64,000 bases of DNA from Mycoplana rhizolycopersici (GCF_013378445.1 NZ_JABXYK010000002.1:310001-374000); one strand, 5' to 3'; positions 30,202-38,797 are shown, counted from the stretch's first letter. Program-made: numbers and translations. The notes: generated by a model not told the origin, from the letters alone.

Positions 30202-30686
30202 TGTTCACGCTCTGTTTTGTGATAAATTGGACGCCTCGGCCGCCTCGATAGCCTCGGAACCATCATATTCCTGATTTGGGGGTCCCGCGTTCGGATCGCG
30301 GAGGGATCATAATAATAATCAACAGCTTAATATACTTTTTGCGCTCCGCGCCGTGCGCCATCGGTTTACCAAATTTACCAGCATTTACAGGGCATGCCGC
30401 ATGGCACATGAGTGGCGCATGATTGATGATTGCGCGCCGACGCAGAAGCAAGTCACGGATCATTCTAGCTTTGACGCAATAATCAAGGTTCATTGGTATC
30501 TGAGAGATGCTGACAGGGGATCGTGGCAAGCGTCGGCACCGGCTTCAGGTGCAATCTATCGGAAATTCAGGGCTGTTGTAATTCGTGGACTACGGAGTGG
30601 CGGTGATGCCTCTCCGAACAACAGGGAGATTGTTGGCCTCATCCCAAGTTCCAATTGCTTCTGGAAAACATTAGATTCAGACCGGA
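30202..30686. other. AT-richer stretch without a recognised gene
   Basis: About 480 bases of lower GC. A small hairpin CCGCG-TTCGGAT-CGCGG (30284-30300) resembles a tRNA T arm but no other tRNA part is found. Short frames on both strands lack ribosome sites. The promoter for the three-gene cassette should be here. Confidence 0.5.
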
Positions 30687-31685
30687 ATGGCTTCCACCGG
30701 TAACGACCTCGTCAACATAGAAAGACAACGCATGCACGTGCTCCCTAAAGGAAAGACCTTTCGGCTCGATGGCGACCTCACAGTCAAAAAGGGCGACCAC
30801 TTCTACGGCGTCGAGTGCAACGAATGCGGAAAATGGATCGCGCTATTTCCGGATAACTCTAAAGGTCGCACCCCTGTAACTATCAGCGGTGAAGGGCTAA
30901 TCAGTACACCATGCGCATGCGGGTACGATGGCGATTACTCCGCGGAGCAGATGAAGCCTTTTAAAGCAAATTTCACGCGCACTTCATTTCGCGAACAACG
31001 GGTCAAGGCGAGCGGCGGAGAACGAAAGCCTTTTCTGCCTAGCTACAAAGGCGCAAAGGTGACCTTAGGCCCGGAAATGCTCGAGCGTCGTCCGGCTGCC
31101 GCCCAAATTGTCGCCCGGTCGATCGCCGCCTGGACTTATCTTGAAATTGCGACAGCAGAAATCCTTGCCCTCTTATTAAAGGCTGATACCGATGCGGCCG
31201 CAGCAGTGTACCTTAGCCTACAGAACGCGCGCGCTCGGCAAGACGTACTCAAGGCTGCCGCGAACTCCACGCTCTCAAACGATGACCTCTTACTTCTCAA
31301 TGCCCTGCTGGCGATCAAGTCCGGTCTAGAAAAATCGCGCAATGCGCTTGCGCACGGGGTCTTCGGGATCTGCGTGAAAATTCCGGACGGGATTGTTTGG
31401 TGCGAAACTACAGACTTTATCAAATTTGGCCGCGAAAACGCCGTTAACGGCCTAACAGAGAGTGCACGGCAGACTTTTCACAAGCGGATGTACGTCTATC
31501 AACTCGCTGATCTAGAGACGATCGCTCAAGGTATCGCTGACTTGGAAAATCAGTTTAAATTTTTCTCGGGCTACCTTAGATCGACATCGAGCGAATCCAA
31601 ATTATCTCGCTATGTTGAGCTGTGCTCCCACCCCAAGGTGGCGAGAGAAATCGCAAAAATGAAAGCCGGTTCCGAGAATCAGTAG
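30687..31685 (+). CDS. Zinc-ribbon protein with HEPN-like motif, hypothetical
   Basis: A 332-residue protein I do not recognise as a named family. The N-terminal part has a zinc-ribbon pattern: CNEC (Cys44, Cys47) and CAC (Cys76, Cys78). A helical region from about 135 to 300 contains SRNALAHG, in which Arg218-Asn219 and His223 form the RNxxxH pattern of HEPN RNases and toxins. No transmembrane segment is visible. The next two genes follow closely on the same strand, so it is likely the first gene of a small operon. Codon use and GC are lower than in the core genes. A toxin or defence nuclease is a fair inference, not shown. Confidence 0.75.
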   Translation: MASTGNDLVNIERQRMHVLPKGKTFRLDGDLTVKKGDHFYGVECNECGKWIALFPDNSKGRTPVTISGEGLISTPCACGYDGDYSAEQMKPFKANFTRTSFREQRVKASGGERKPFLPSYKGAKVTLGPEMLERRPAAAQIVARSIAAWTYLEIATAEILALLLKADTDAAAAVYLSLQNARARQDVLKAAANSTLSNDDLLLLNALLAIKSGLEKSRNALAHGVFGICVKIPDGIVWCETTDFIKFGRENAVNGLTESARQTFHKRMYVYQLADLETIAQGIADLENQFKFFSGYLRSTSSESKLSRYVELCSHPKVAREIAKMKAGSENQ

Positions 31686-31714
31686 ACCAAATTGGCAAAG
31701 CCCACGGAGGAGAA

Positions 31715-32077
31715 ATGCCGATTACATTCAACATGCTGTCCGAAGGTGGCAGCTGGATGATCGAATCTTCTGGTACATTTATTGTGCCAGGGGACGCCTT
31801 GGGATTCCAGATCCCCCTCGACGACCTCTCCTTCAGTCTCCGTTTCATGCCAGGAGGGGGGCAACCTCGCATTGTCGTTGGAAGCGCAGATGAGAAGTCT
31901 GTTACGCTGAATCTGATCAGCTTTGAGGCGTCAGGTGAGACGGCCTTCATGACCTCAGTAGGCACCTACAAAAACTCCGAGCTTAGGCTATCTCTTGTTG
32001 TGGGAAATGTTGGCTCGGGCGGCAGGAGTTCAAAATTAAAGACTGTTAGCTACTCCTTCTTCCGAAGGATTGCATAA
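31715..32077 (+). CDS. Small beta-rich protein, DUF6864-like
   Basis: A 120-residue protein. The start at 31715 is set by GGAGGAGAA just before the ATG. The sequence alternates hydrophobic and polar residues (ESSGTFIVPGDALGFQIPLDDLSFSL-type pattern), with a FMPGGGQPRIVVGS segment and a C-terminal aromatic-basic end (SYSFFRRIA). No signal or membrane segment is seen. It recalls the DUF6864 group of small proteins, but I am not sure. It follows the zinc-ribbon/HEPN gene by 29 bases, and the next ATG overlaps its stop codon (TAATG), so the three are coupled. Confidence 0.7.
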   Translation: MPITFNMLSEGGSWMIESSGTFIVPGDALGFQIPLDDLSFSLRFMPGGGQPRIVVGSADEKSVTLNLISFEASGETAFMTSVGTYKNSELRLSLVVGNVGSGGRSSKLKTVSYSFFRRIA

Positions 32078-32364
32078 TGGCCGGGAACAGAATTCAGCTT
32101 CCCGAAAATACCGAACTAGCATCTCAGTTGATTACCGAACAGTCTAAGGAGCGCGGTTTCATTGGGCAGTTGGTCGGGACAAAAGAACACGCCCCCACGA
32201 ACATAGCGGCCATCGTTTTGCTTCTGAGCCTGATTGCGCTGATTGCTACTTTCTTTGTCGGAGCAGCGTATCCGGTGTGGGAACTTGGCAACGCTCAGAC
32301 GGCGCTCGGGACTATCGTCACGACGACGATTGGGTATTTGTTTGGCCGCCACACCAGCAGTTAA
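32077..32364 (+). CDS. Small two-helix membrane protein
   Basis: A 95-residue protein with a polar N-terminus (about 40 residues), a strong membrane helix (about 43-65, AAIVLLLSLIALIATFFVG) and a second weaker one (about 74-91, ending TIGYLFGRHTSS). Its ATG overlaps the stop of the preceding gene by one base, so translation is coupled. The layout, a soluble HEPN-like protein with a small membrane partner, recalls abortive-infection systems with a membrane effector, but this is inference from architecture only. Confidence 0.75.
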   Translation: MAGNRIQLPENTELASQLITEQSKERGFIGQLVGTKEHAPTNIAAIVLLLSLIALIATFFVGAAYPVWELGNAQTALGTIVTTTIGYLFGRHTSS

Positions 32365-32523
32365 GCCTTTCAGCTTGGGAAGCTTGCGACGTTCCTTCTC
32401 CCTCAAAGGCTTAGAGGTAAAACTGGTTCAAGCTGACCCAAACGCTGTCAATGGGTTAGCAACGTCCTGTAAAACTCCGATCGTCCGCAAGCAGCCCCCC
32501 CTAAGCAGAATGGCAGTTAGTTG

Positions 32524-32565
32524 CCGGGCCGCACAACTGATAGTGCGCCCGGTTCTCTTTATATT
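32524..32565 (+). terminator. Terminator of the three-gene cassette
   Basis: A stem of CCGGGC, bulged C, GCAC (32524-32534) with GTGCGCCCGG (32543-32552), followed by a T-rich tract (TTCTCTTTATATTTT). It lies 160 bases after the small membrane protein gene. The surrounding 32365-32769 holds no recognised gene. Confidence 0.78.
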
Positions 32566-32769
32566 TTCTGGTCAAGGTCGAATGCGGGTTGATGAATCAA
32601 CTCGCCTAGCGGCTTGGTGCACTCGAAGGGCAAAGCCTGAAGAAACTTTGACGGGTACCCATCCATGCCAAATTCGACGCGGCTCAGATCAAAAGCTCAA
32701 ATCCCTCACTGCTATATTGAGAGTACGCCCGCGTTACGTTAGTGCTACCGTAGGTAAAGCGGGGAGAAA

Positions 32770-34824
32770 ATGTCCATGGTTAAACTTATAGGAAGCGTCG
32801 CCGACGACACGTTCGAGCTGTCGGGCAGTTACGATGAGATTTCAGCCGAAGCGGGATCGGGCTTTGATATCGTTCGGCTCACGGCTGATGCGAGCGCTTC
32901 CCGTTTTATCCTCGACGAGCCGTCGGGCGTTGAGCAGATCGACCTGAGAAGCTCTTATCTTACCGGAACTGATCAGGATGATTTGTTCGATGTCAGCGGT
33001 GTCTCAAGCATCGTCGGGGAATTCCTCGACAGCGATTACGGTGTTGGCGATAATGGCTATTTTCGCCTTGGTGGGGGAAACGATATATTCATTGGCCACG
33101 TCGGCCGCGATTTGATCAACGGGGGCTCTGGCAACGACACACTCGCGGGTGGAGCGGGCGACGACTGGTTCATTGTTTCCGATAGTTCTGGGACTGACAC
33201 CTTCGACGGCGGCGACGGCTCGGATAAGCTTATCATTAGTGGACTCGTGTCGATCAACGAACTCAGGCTATCTATAGCCGCCAGCATCGAGACCTTAACG
33301 CTTGAGTTTGGTCATTTAAGGGGCACAGAGGCGAGCGATATATTCGATCTAAGTGGTGTTTCTACTGTTAGGTATTTCGACGACAACGACGATCCACACG
33401 ATATTATACTCGATAGCGGCAATGACATTTTCGACGGATCAGCCACCGGAGACCGGGTCAGGGGCGGAGACGGGATTGACTGGCTCGACGGACGAGATGG
33501 AAGCGATGGGCTCCATGGCGAGGCCGGCGACGATGTACTCTACGGTGGTGCCGGAAACGATGTCCTTCGGGGCGGGGACGGCATGGATACCATCGACGGC
33601 GGTGCCGACGACGACGAGATAGACGGTGGAGATGGCGACGATGTGCTCAAAGGCGGTGATGGAGCCGATTATGTAACGGGCGGCTCTGGCAACGACTTAA
33701 TAGAAGGCGGTTTTGGCAACGACTTTCTCGTCGGGGGCCAAGGGAGTAACGTTCTGAAAGGTGGCGATGGTAACGATGTTTTTCTGATATCAGGAAATGA
33801 TACCGTCGACGGCGGTGCAGGCTACGACAAGATAAAGCTATCAGGTACTTTGACACTGGCGTCGATAGTTGCTTCAGAGACTTTCCCCGGTATTGAAGGT
33901 ATCGATGTTAAGATCCTCAGGGGAACAAATGACGCCAACGAGTTCGACCTCAGAGGCATGGAAGTTCTTGGTCGAGTTTCACTTGGCGATGGATCTGACT
34001 ACTATCTTGGCGCATCTGGCGACGACAAGGTCGAAGGAGGCGCCGGCGATGATTATCTCTCCGGGAATGCGGGACGAGATTGGCTCCAGGGAGATCGTGG
34101 GAAGGACGTATTAAGAGGTGGCTCTGGGAACGATACGCTCCGTGGCGGTAGCAGCAACGACATATTGAATGGAGGCCACGGTAAGGATGTCCTCGATGGA
34201 GGCAAAGGTAATGATAGCTATTTCGTCGACAATAAGGGCGACCAAATTTCGGAGTTTGCAAAGGAAGGCAGCGATTTCGTCCGGGCCTCAGTAAGCTTCA
34301 CTCTTCCCGAGCATGTTGAATACCTGACGTTAACGGGAAAAAGCAATCTGAGCGGCACAGGTAGTGCTTCTCGGAATTTCATTACCGGCAACAGCGGAAA
34401 CAACACTCTTGAAGGCGCGAAGGGGAATGATGTTTTGAAGGGAGCGGCCGGCAACGACAAGCTCGTTGGCGGGCGCGGTTCCGACGATTTGTTCGGTGGA
34501 AAGGGCAAGGACATTTTTCTGTTCAAATCACTGCTGGATTCCACCAGTGAAAAATCCGGTCGCGATACAGTTTCAGACTTCTCACAGAAGCAGGGCGACA
34601 GGATCAATCTTTCAGCAATCGATGCGAAGTATACCACAATTCGAAACGAGGCTTTCACCTTCATCGGGCGCGACAAATTTTCGGAAAAGGCCGGAGAGCT
34701 GCGATACGAGAAGAAAGGTGGAGACACTTATGTCTATGCGGACGTCGACGCAGACGGCAAAGCTGACCTGTGCATCCATCTGGATGGTTTAGTCTCATTC
34801 AGGGCAAACGATTTTATCCTGTAG
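32770..34824 (+). CDS. Large RTX calcium-binding secreted protein
   Basis: A 684-residue protein made mostly of glycine/aspartate-rich RTX nonapeptides (GGxGxDxLx) in blocks at about residues 115-150, 220-345, 410-480 and 520-580, separated by beta-strand-like spacers. The C-terminal 100 residues match the serralysin M10 C-terminal domain with a type I secretion signal (TVSDFSQKQGDRINLSAIDA, ending NDFIL). There is no signal peptide and no protease zinc motif, so this is a calcium-folded extracellular protein, not a protease. The start has GGGGAGAAA upstream. No type I secretion genes lie nearby. Two further RTX proteins in the window share the C-terminal domain. Confidence 0.92.
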   Translation: MSMVKLIGSVADDTFELSGSYDEISAEAGSGFDIVRLTADASASRFILDEPSGVEQIDLRSSYLTGTDQDDLFDVSGVSSIVGEFLDSDYGVGDNGYFRLGGGNDIFIGHVGRDLINGGSGNDTLAGGAGDDWFIVSDSSGTDTFDGGDGSDKLIISGLVSINELRLSIAASIETLTLEFGHLRGTEASDIFDLSGVSTVRYFDDNDDPHDIILDSGNDIFDGSATGDRVRGGDGIDWLDGRDGSDGLHGEAGDDVLYGGAGNDVLRGGDGMDTIDGGADDDEIDGGDGDDVLKGGDGADYVTGGSGNDLIEGGFGNDFLVGGQGSNVLKGGDGNDVFLISGNDTVDGGAGYDKIKLSGTLTLASIVASETFPGIEGIDVKILRGTNDANEFDLRGMEVLGRVSLGDGSDYYLGASGDDKVEGGAGDDYLSGNAGRDWLQGDRGKDVLRGGSGNDTLRGGSSNDILNGGHGKDVLDGGKGNDSYFVDNKGDQISEFAKEGSDFVRASVSFTLPEHVEYLTLTGKSNLSGTGSASRNFITGNSGNNTLEGAKGNDVLKGAAGNDKLVGGRGSDDLFGGKGKDIFLFKSLLDSTSEKSGRDTVSDFSQKQGDRINLSAIDAKYTTIRNEAFTFIGRDKFSEKAGELRYEKKGGDTYVYADVDADGKADLCIHLDGLVSFRANDFIL

Positions 34825-34915
34825 GCTTGGTGGACCATTCAGCTTGGGAAACTCGCACTAAGACGCTCTCGCAGGACCGTTGACTTGTTCGCTGCACCGT
34901 GAACATTAGCAGAAC

Positions 34916-35128
34916 ATGAGCAATCATGAGTACCGCATAGAAGTCTGGGACCGTGAGGGCGGCGAACGGATCGAGACCTGCTGCCGTTCAACAAACTGGC
35001 AGATCCTCCAGTTCGCGTAGAAGGGAGTTATCGGTGCCTTTCCTGGAAGATTTCTGATCCAGTACAACGGCGACCATGTCACAGGACGCGCCGAAGTCCC
35101 TGACACGCCTCCCGTCGGCGACTGCCCT
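34916..35128 (+). pseudogene. Small phage-type gene broken by an amber stop
   Basis: The frame starts MSNHEYRIEVWDREGGERIE and is cut by TAG at 35018-35020. Beyond it the same frame stays open and still looks like coding sequence (FPGRFLIQYNGDHVTGRAEVPDTPPVGD), running without another stop into the next gene. The intact protein would be about 70 residues and resembles small rhizobial phage proteins. A decayed gene, or an artificial stop from sequencing error, are both possible; suppression is less likely. Confidence 0.65.
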
Positions 35129-35347
35129 ATGCCCGCCAACGGTATCTGCCTGTTCGACCTTCCCGAATGGTACGAACTGTACGCTCAATGCGACGCATGC
35201 GGCCACAGCGCCATGGTTGATCGATATGCAGAGGCAATGCAGAAGGTGAAGGGCAATCGGCTTGTGGACGTTGCGGCAAAGCTCAAATGCGCCAAATGCA
35301 AGATGCGCGGCAAGAGCCGCTTCCTGGTGAGGAAAATACCGCGATGA
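35129..35347 (+). CDS. Small zinc-finger protein
   Basis: A 72-residue protein with two Cys pairs, CDACGHS (about residues 21-24) and CAKCKMRG (about 54-57), typical of a zinc ribbon. The first residues PANGICLFDLPEWYELYAQC are of the type found in rhizobial phage and plasmid small proteins. It is in the same frame as the broken gene before it, so it might be the end of one longer gene. It overlaps the next gene by four bases (ATGA). Confidence 0.7.
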   Translation: MPANGICLFDLPEWYELYAQCDACGHSAMVDRYAEAMQKVKGNRLVDVAAKLKCAKCKMRGKSRFLVRKIPR

Positions 35348-35514
35348 ATGACGAGAAGTCGAACGGGCAAAAGGCAGCCAGCATTCACGAGGAACACTGG
35401 TGCCAGCACCCGGGATGTAAGAGGTGGGGAAGTTTCGGCTATGACCGCGGCAAGGGCGCGATCGATTGGTGGTGCGCGGAGCACCGGCCGGTGGAAAACG
35501 AGCGATATCAGTAG
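35344..35514 (+). CDS. Small Cys/His protein of phage type
   Basis: A 56-residue protein. Its Cys/His pattern (HWCQHPGCKRWGSFGYD, then WWCAEHRP) suggests one zinc site. Start at 35344 overlaps the previous stop (ATGA). Such proteins are common in rhizobial prophages; function is unknown. Confidence 0.7.
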   Translation: MNDEKSNGQKAASIHEEHWCQHPGCKRWGSFGYDRGKGAIDWWCAEHRPVENERYQ

Positions 35515-35595
35515 CGATCCAATATCGATCATCGCTGCTTGACTCTCGCGTGTGTCCTGTCAGTTTGCGCCCATCGCGCGAGCAAGGGGGCTGCA

Positions 35596-36981
35596 ATGGC
35601 GACAATTTACGGGACCGACGGCGACGACACGATTTTTGGCACCGCAGGAGACGACACCTTCATCGTCTACGGTGGCGTTAACAAGGTGATGGGGAGTGGC
35701 GGTCGCGATACCATCGTATTCAGCGGCAAGAAATCAGATTACTCGGTGACCTATTCATACGACAGCATGATCGGAGGAGGCGCCGTCGTGGTGGATCAGC
35801 GAATCGGCAAGCCGGACGGGCACAACATTACATCGGATATTCTTGTACTTAAGTTTGCCGACGTGACTGTCGAGATTGATAAGACACCGTTCCTGCCTGG
35901 CATCCCAGAGTTGCCAGAGAACCCAGAACTGCCGGAAATCCCCGACTGGCCGAATGAGGCGCCGGAAGACCTTCAACTATCGAAAGCACTGGTCGCGGAA
36001 AACAGCAAGGTTGGCACTGTCGTGGGTGTGCTTTCTGCCATGGATTGGGATTTGGATAGCCTGAGCTATTCGTTGACCGACAACGCCGGTGGCCTGTTCC
36101 AGGTCGCAGGCGCAAAGCTCGTCACGGCCAAAGCCATCGACTACGAAAAGGTGCAGAAGGATACCGTAACAGTAAAAGTTACCGACGAGCACGGCGCCAG
36201 CGCGAAGAAGACATTCACCATCACCGTTGCCGACGTGATCGAGACGATTACTGGCAAATCGAAGGCGGAGACGTTGAAGGGCGGCCTCGGCGCCGACCTG
36301 ATCAAGGGCAATGGCGGTAACGACAAGCTCTACGGCCATGCCGGCAACGACCAGCTGAAGGGCGGTTCGGGCGCCGACATCCTGATCGGCGGCAAGGGCG
36401 CCGATCGGCTGGACGGCGGCGCGGGCAAGGACACGGCTTCTTATCAGGATTCGACGAAGGGCGTCACTGCCAGCCTTGCCAAGTCTTCGGTCAACACCGG
36501 CGAGGCCAAGGGCGACGTCTATGTCTCGATCGAGAACCTGACCGGCTCTCGCTTTGCCGACAAGCTGACCGGTGACAGCAAGGCCAACGTGTTGTCAGGC
36601 GGCGCCGGCAAAGACGTACTGATCGGCGCTAAGGGTGCGGACGACCTCTATGGCGGCAAGGGTGCGGACACCTTCGTGTTCAAGTCACTCTCTGATCTCG
36701 CCACCTCGAAGGCAAAGACCGACACGATCTTCGACTTCTCCCAGAAGCAGAAGGACCTGATCGACCTTACCGGGATCGATGCGATTACCACGAAGTCGGG
36801 CAACCAGGCGTTCGCCTTCGTCGGCACGGAGAAGTTCTCCAAGACCGCAGGCGAGCTGCGCTATGCCAAGGAGAAGGCCGACACCTACGTCTACGGCGAC
36901 GTCAACGGCGACGGCAAGGCCGACTTCGCCATTCACATCGACAGTCTTGTCAACCTCAAGGCTGGAGACTTCATTCTCTGA
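35596..36981 (+). CDS. RTX calcium-binding protein with cadherin-like domain
   Basis: A 461-residue secreted protein. The start at 35596 has AGGGGG upstream. The N-terminus begins directly with an RTX unit ([18 protein letters not shown]), followed by a beta domain, a Pro/Glu-rich linker ([14 protein letters not shown], about 105-125), a cadherin-like domain (about 125-215, [20 protein letters not shown]), an RTX block (about 220-300) and an M10-type C-terminal domain with secretion signal ([19 protein letters not shown], ending AGDFIL). The C-terminus is close to that of the larger RTX protein upstream. The second half is clearly GC-richer than the first, suggesting mosaic origin. Confidence 0.9.
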   Translation: MATIYGTDGDDTIFGTAGDDTFIVYGGVNKVMGSGGRDTIVFSGKKSDYSVTYSYDSMIGGGAVVVDQRIGKPDGHNITSDILVLKFADVTVEIDKTPFLPGIPELPENPELPEIPDWPNEAPEDLQLSKALVAENSKVGTVVGVLSAMDWDLDSLSYSLTDNAGGLFQVAGAKLVTAKAIDYEKVQKDTVTVKVTDEHGASAKKTFTITVADVIETITGKSKAETLKGGLGADLIKGNGGNDKLYGHAGNDQLKGGSGADILIGGKGADRLDGGAGKDTASYQDSTKGVTASLAKSSVNTGEAKGDVYVSIENLTGSRFADKLTGDSKANVLSGGAGKDVLIGAKGADDLYGGKGADTFVFKSLSDLATSKAKTDTIFDFSQKQKDLIDLTGIDAITTKSGNQAFAFVGTEKFSKTAGELRYAKEKADTYVYGDVNGDGKADFAIHIDSLVNLKAGDFIL

Positions 36982-37085
36982 TGAGGCGTAATCCGTGGTG
37001 GGTCTACGCGATTTTGATCGCCGTCGCGCTGGGCGCGGCGGCGAGTATCGTTGGGAGAGTTGGACAGGCATTTGGGGTGTGGTGA
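36981..37085 (+). CDS. Tiny membrane protein, hypothetical
   Basis: A 34-residue frame, [20 protein letters not shown] and a short tail, with one membrane helix. Its ATG overlaps the RTX stop codon (TGATG), so it may be coupled to that gene. Its stop abuts the convergent DUF1515 gene. It is too short for certainty, but the hydrophobic pattern and junction fit a real small protein. Confidence 0.45.
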   Translation: MRRNPWWVYAILIAVALGAAASIVGRVGQAFGVW

Positions 37086-37424
37086 TCAAACAAGTCCGAG
37101 CTTTACGGCAATCCACTTGCCGAAGGTTGCCAGTGTTGCGCCGAATGCCGCCGCCACCATCACAATGAGCAAACGCATGCCGATGAAGCGCTCTTTCCAG
37201 CGCCCGATATCGGCAGTAATCGGCTCCATTGTCTTCAGTCGCGAATCGAGGTCGGACAGCTTCCGATCCACATCGTCGATGCGGCGATCCATCGCTTCCG
37301 ACTTCTGGTACTGCTGCTTGCGATCCGCCCGCGCCTGATCCTGATCGGCCAGAATGCGATCAACTTTGGCGTCGAGGGAGCCGAGCTGCTGGTGCACGGC
37401 GGCATCTATTTCCGGTGGCGACAT
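37086..37424 (-). CDS. DUF1515 family phage protein
   Basis: A 112-residue protein with a coiled-coil N-terminal part (HQQLGSLDAKVDRILADQ, then MDRRIDDVDRKLSDLDSRLKTME) and one C-terminal membrane helix (MRLLIVMVAAAFGATLATF). This is the DUF1515 layout, found mostly in rhizobial prophages near lysis genes, so a spanin- or holin-like role can be guessed but is not shown. The start at 37424 has AGGAG upstream; a longer frame to 37475 does not. Confidence 0.82.
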   Translation of the reverse strand: MSPPEIDAAVHQQLGSLDAKVDRILADQDQARADRKQQYQKSEAMDRRIDDVDRKLSDLDSRLKTMEPITADIGRWKERFIGMRLLIVMVAAAFGATLATFGKWIAVKLGLV

Positions 37425-37531
37425 TTCGGCTCCTGAGGGGCATAACTTCTTGACGCTTGCGCCATCAACTAACATCTTCTTGCTGTCTACCGCGGCGCCA
37501 TGGATGGGCGCCGCAGGATAGGAGAACCGTC

Positions 37532-37765
37532 ATGATCCAGCGCTACCTTCCCAAGGAAAGTTTCGTCGATCCTGCTGGCCTATCAATGCTCGGGAGCACG
37601 TTCGACGAGATCTGTCGCCAACGCGGAATAGAGGCCGACGGCCCGGAGGCAACCGCCCTCGCTGGCCTCTTACTCCGCCACTACCGGGCCGGCATCCATG
37701 ACCGCGAAAAGCTGCTCGCCATGGCCGGCGATGCGGTTCAAGCCTTGTTCGGCGGCGCCCAGTAA
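37532..37765 (+). CDS. Small rhizobial conserved protein
   Basis: A 77-residue soluble, helical protein (MIQRYLPKESFVDPAGLSML, then FDEICRQRGIEADGPEATAL). AGGAG lies nine bases before the ATG. Similar small proteins beginning I-x-R-Y-L-P-K are widespread in rhizobial chromosomes; function is unknown. It is on the plus strand within the minus-strand prophage and overlaps the end of the holin-like gene by 28 bases. Confidence 0.7.
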   Translation: MIQRYLPKESFVDPAGLSMLGSTFDEICRQRGIEADGPEATALAGLLLRHYRAGIHDREKLLAMAGDAVQALFGGAQ

Positions 37766-37917
37766 GTCAGCACCGCCGGCAGAAGCGTAGTGATGGCGTA
37801 GAGTGCGAGATAGCCGTACCAGGGCGTGCCCTCGGGCATGAACGGCAGGCCGATCGTACCGGTAGCGGCGCCCCCGGCTGCGGCTGCGATGGCTTTCGAA
37901 ATCTTCTGCATGGTCAT
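37738..37917 (-). CDS. Small holin-like membrane protein
   Basis: A 59-residue protein with two hydrophobic stretches around a short turn (SKAIAAAAGGAATGTIGLPF, then WYGYLALYAITTLLPAVLTY). AAGGAGC lies just before the ATG, inside the end of the endolysin gene, and the ATG overlaps the endolysin stop by four bases (ATGA). Size, membrane character and coupling to the endolysin suggest a holin or lysis accessory protein. The order endolysin then holin is the reverse of lambda. Confidence 0.72.
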   Translation of the reverse strand: MTMQKISKAIAAAAGGAATGTIGLPFMPEGTPWYGYLALYAITTLLPAVLTYWAPPNKA

Positions 37918-38708
37918 GCTCCTTTCTTGTGCCGTGCATAGGCAGCGGCCAGCTTCATGTCGTACTTGTTGGCTGCGTATCCGGGGCCGTTGTAGCGGGA
38001 GGCAAAGCCGGCCCAGTCGCCACGCTGGAGGGCGGCAAACATCCCGGGGTTGGCCTTGATGAAGCGAATCATGCCCTCAAGCTGGTTCGCCTCGCCCTTG
38101 GCGAAGTCGTTGACCATCGCGACGGCACTATCGAAACCGCAGGCCTTGTGGTTGAAGCCCATGACCTGACCGAGCCCCCATGACGTGGAAAGGGCCGCAA
38201 TCTCGGCCCCGGCAATCTGGGTGCATCGATCGATCCGGGCGAACGAGGTAGAGGGATAGGCGCCGGCCTTCCAATTGGCATAGGCGAGACCTTCGGCGGC
38301 AAGAGCGTCCCTCACTTTCCCGCTCGTCATCTTCCAGGCTATATGCGGCTCATAGAGGCACTTCACCGCTCCCGACGCGTAGAAGCCGGATCCTGCCGCC
38401 TCTACCTCGTTGACGGCGCGGATCTTCGCCTCCTCTATGCCGTGGGCCGCGGCGAGCCTCGCGAAGTCAGCAGACGACAGCTTGGCGCCCGTCCCTATGT
38501 AGAAGGGCTTTGCCTCTGCCGGACCGTCCTTCGCCCTCAACCGCTCCCACGTTTTCGCCCCGGCAATACCATCGGCAACGAGGCCTTCCGCTATCTGAAA
38601 CAGCCGCACGGCAGCTTTGGTTTTCGCGCCGTCGATCCCGTCGGCCGGCCCGGGATTATAGCCGAGCGCGATCAAGCGCCGCTGGAGGTCCTGGACGGTC
38701 GAGTCCAT
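37914..38708 (-). CDS. Endolysin: N-acetylmuramidase with peptidoglycan-binding domain
   Basis: A 264-residue lysis enzyme that degrades the glycan of peptidoglycan. The N-terminal peptidoglycan-binding domain (about residues 3-58) has VQDLQRRLIALGYNPGPADG and TKAAVRLFQ. The C-terminal DUF3380/N-acetylmuramidase domain (about 80-260) has the catalytic Glu region AKIRAVNEVEAAGSGF and family segments such as STSWGLGQVMGFNHKACG and FASRYNGPGY. No signal peptide is visible, so a holin is needed for release. The start at 38708 (MDSTVQDLQ) has AAAGGA upstream. Confidence 0.93.
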   Translation of the reverse strand: MDSTVQDLQRRLIALGYNPGPADGIDGAKTKAAVRLFQIAEGLVADGIAGAKTWERLRAKDGPAEAKPFYIGTGAKLSSADFARLAAAHGIEEAKIRAVNEVEAAGSGFYASGAVKCLYEPHIAWKMTSGKVRDALAAEGLAYANWKAGAYPSTSFARIDRCTQIAGAEIAALSTSWGLGQVMGFNHKACGFDSAVAMVNDFAKGEANQLEGMIRFIKANPGMFAALQRGDWAGFASRYNGPGYAANKYDMKLAAAYARHKKGA

Positions 38709-38797
38709 ATTGATTTTCCTTTGACGTTTGCCGGGTGGCGTCAAGCGAGGTAAGGTGCGGACGCCTGAACGATCAGGCCGGCACTTGGAGTAAAATC

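Noticed and set aside
30284-30300. Hairpin CCGCG-TTCGGAT-CGCGG resembling a tRNA T arm, possibly a tRNA remnant at an attachment site
   Set aside because: The loop departs from the TTCRANY consensus, no anticodon or D arm is nearby, and it does not match the tRNA-Pro arm.
30353-30703. A 116-codon plus-strand frame before the HEPN-like gene
   Set aside because: No ribosome site, no recognisable pattern and it overlaps the start of a better supported gene.
32370-34850. A shared 13-base word TTCAGCTTGGGAA downstream of the small membrane protein gene and of the large RTX gene
   Set aside because: A 13-mer is expected to recur by chance in 64 kb, and the flanking bases soon diverge.
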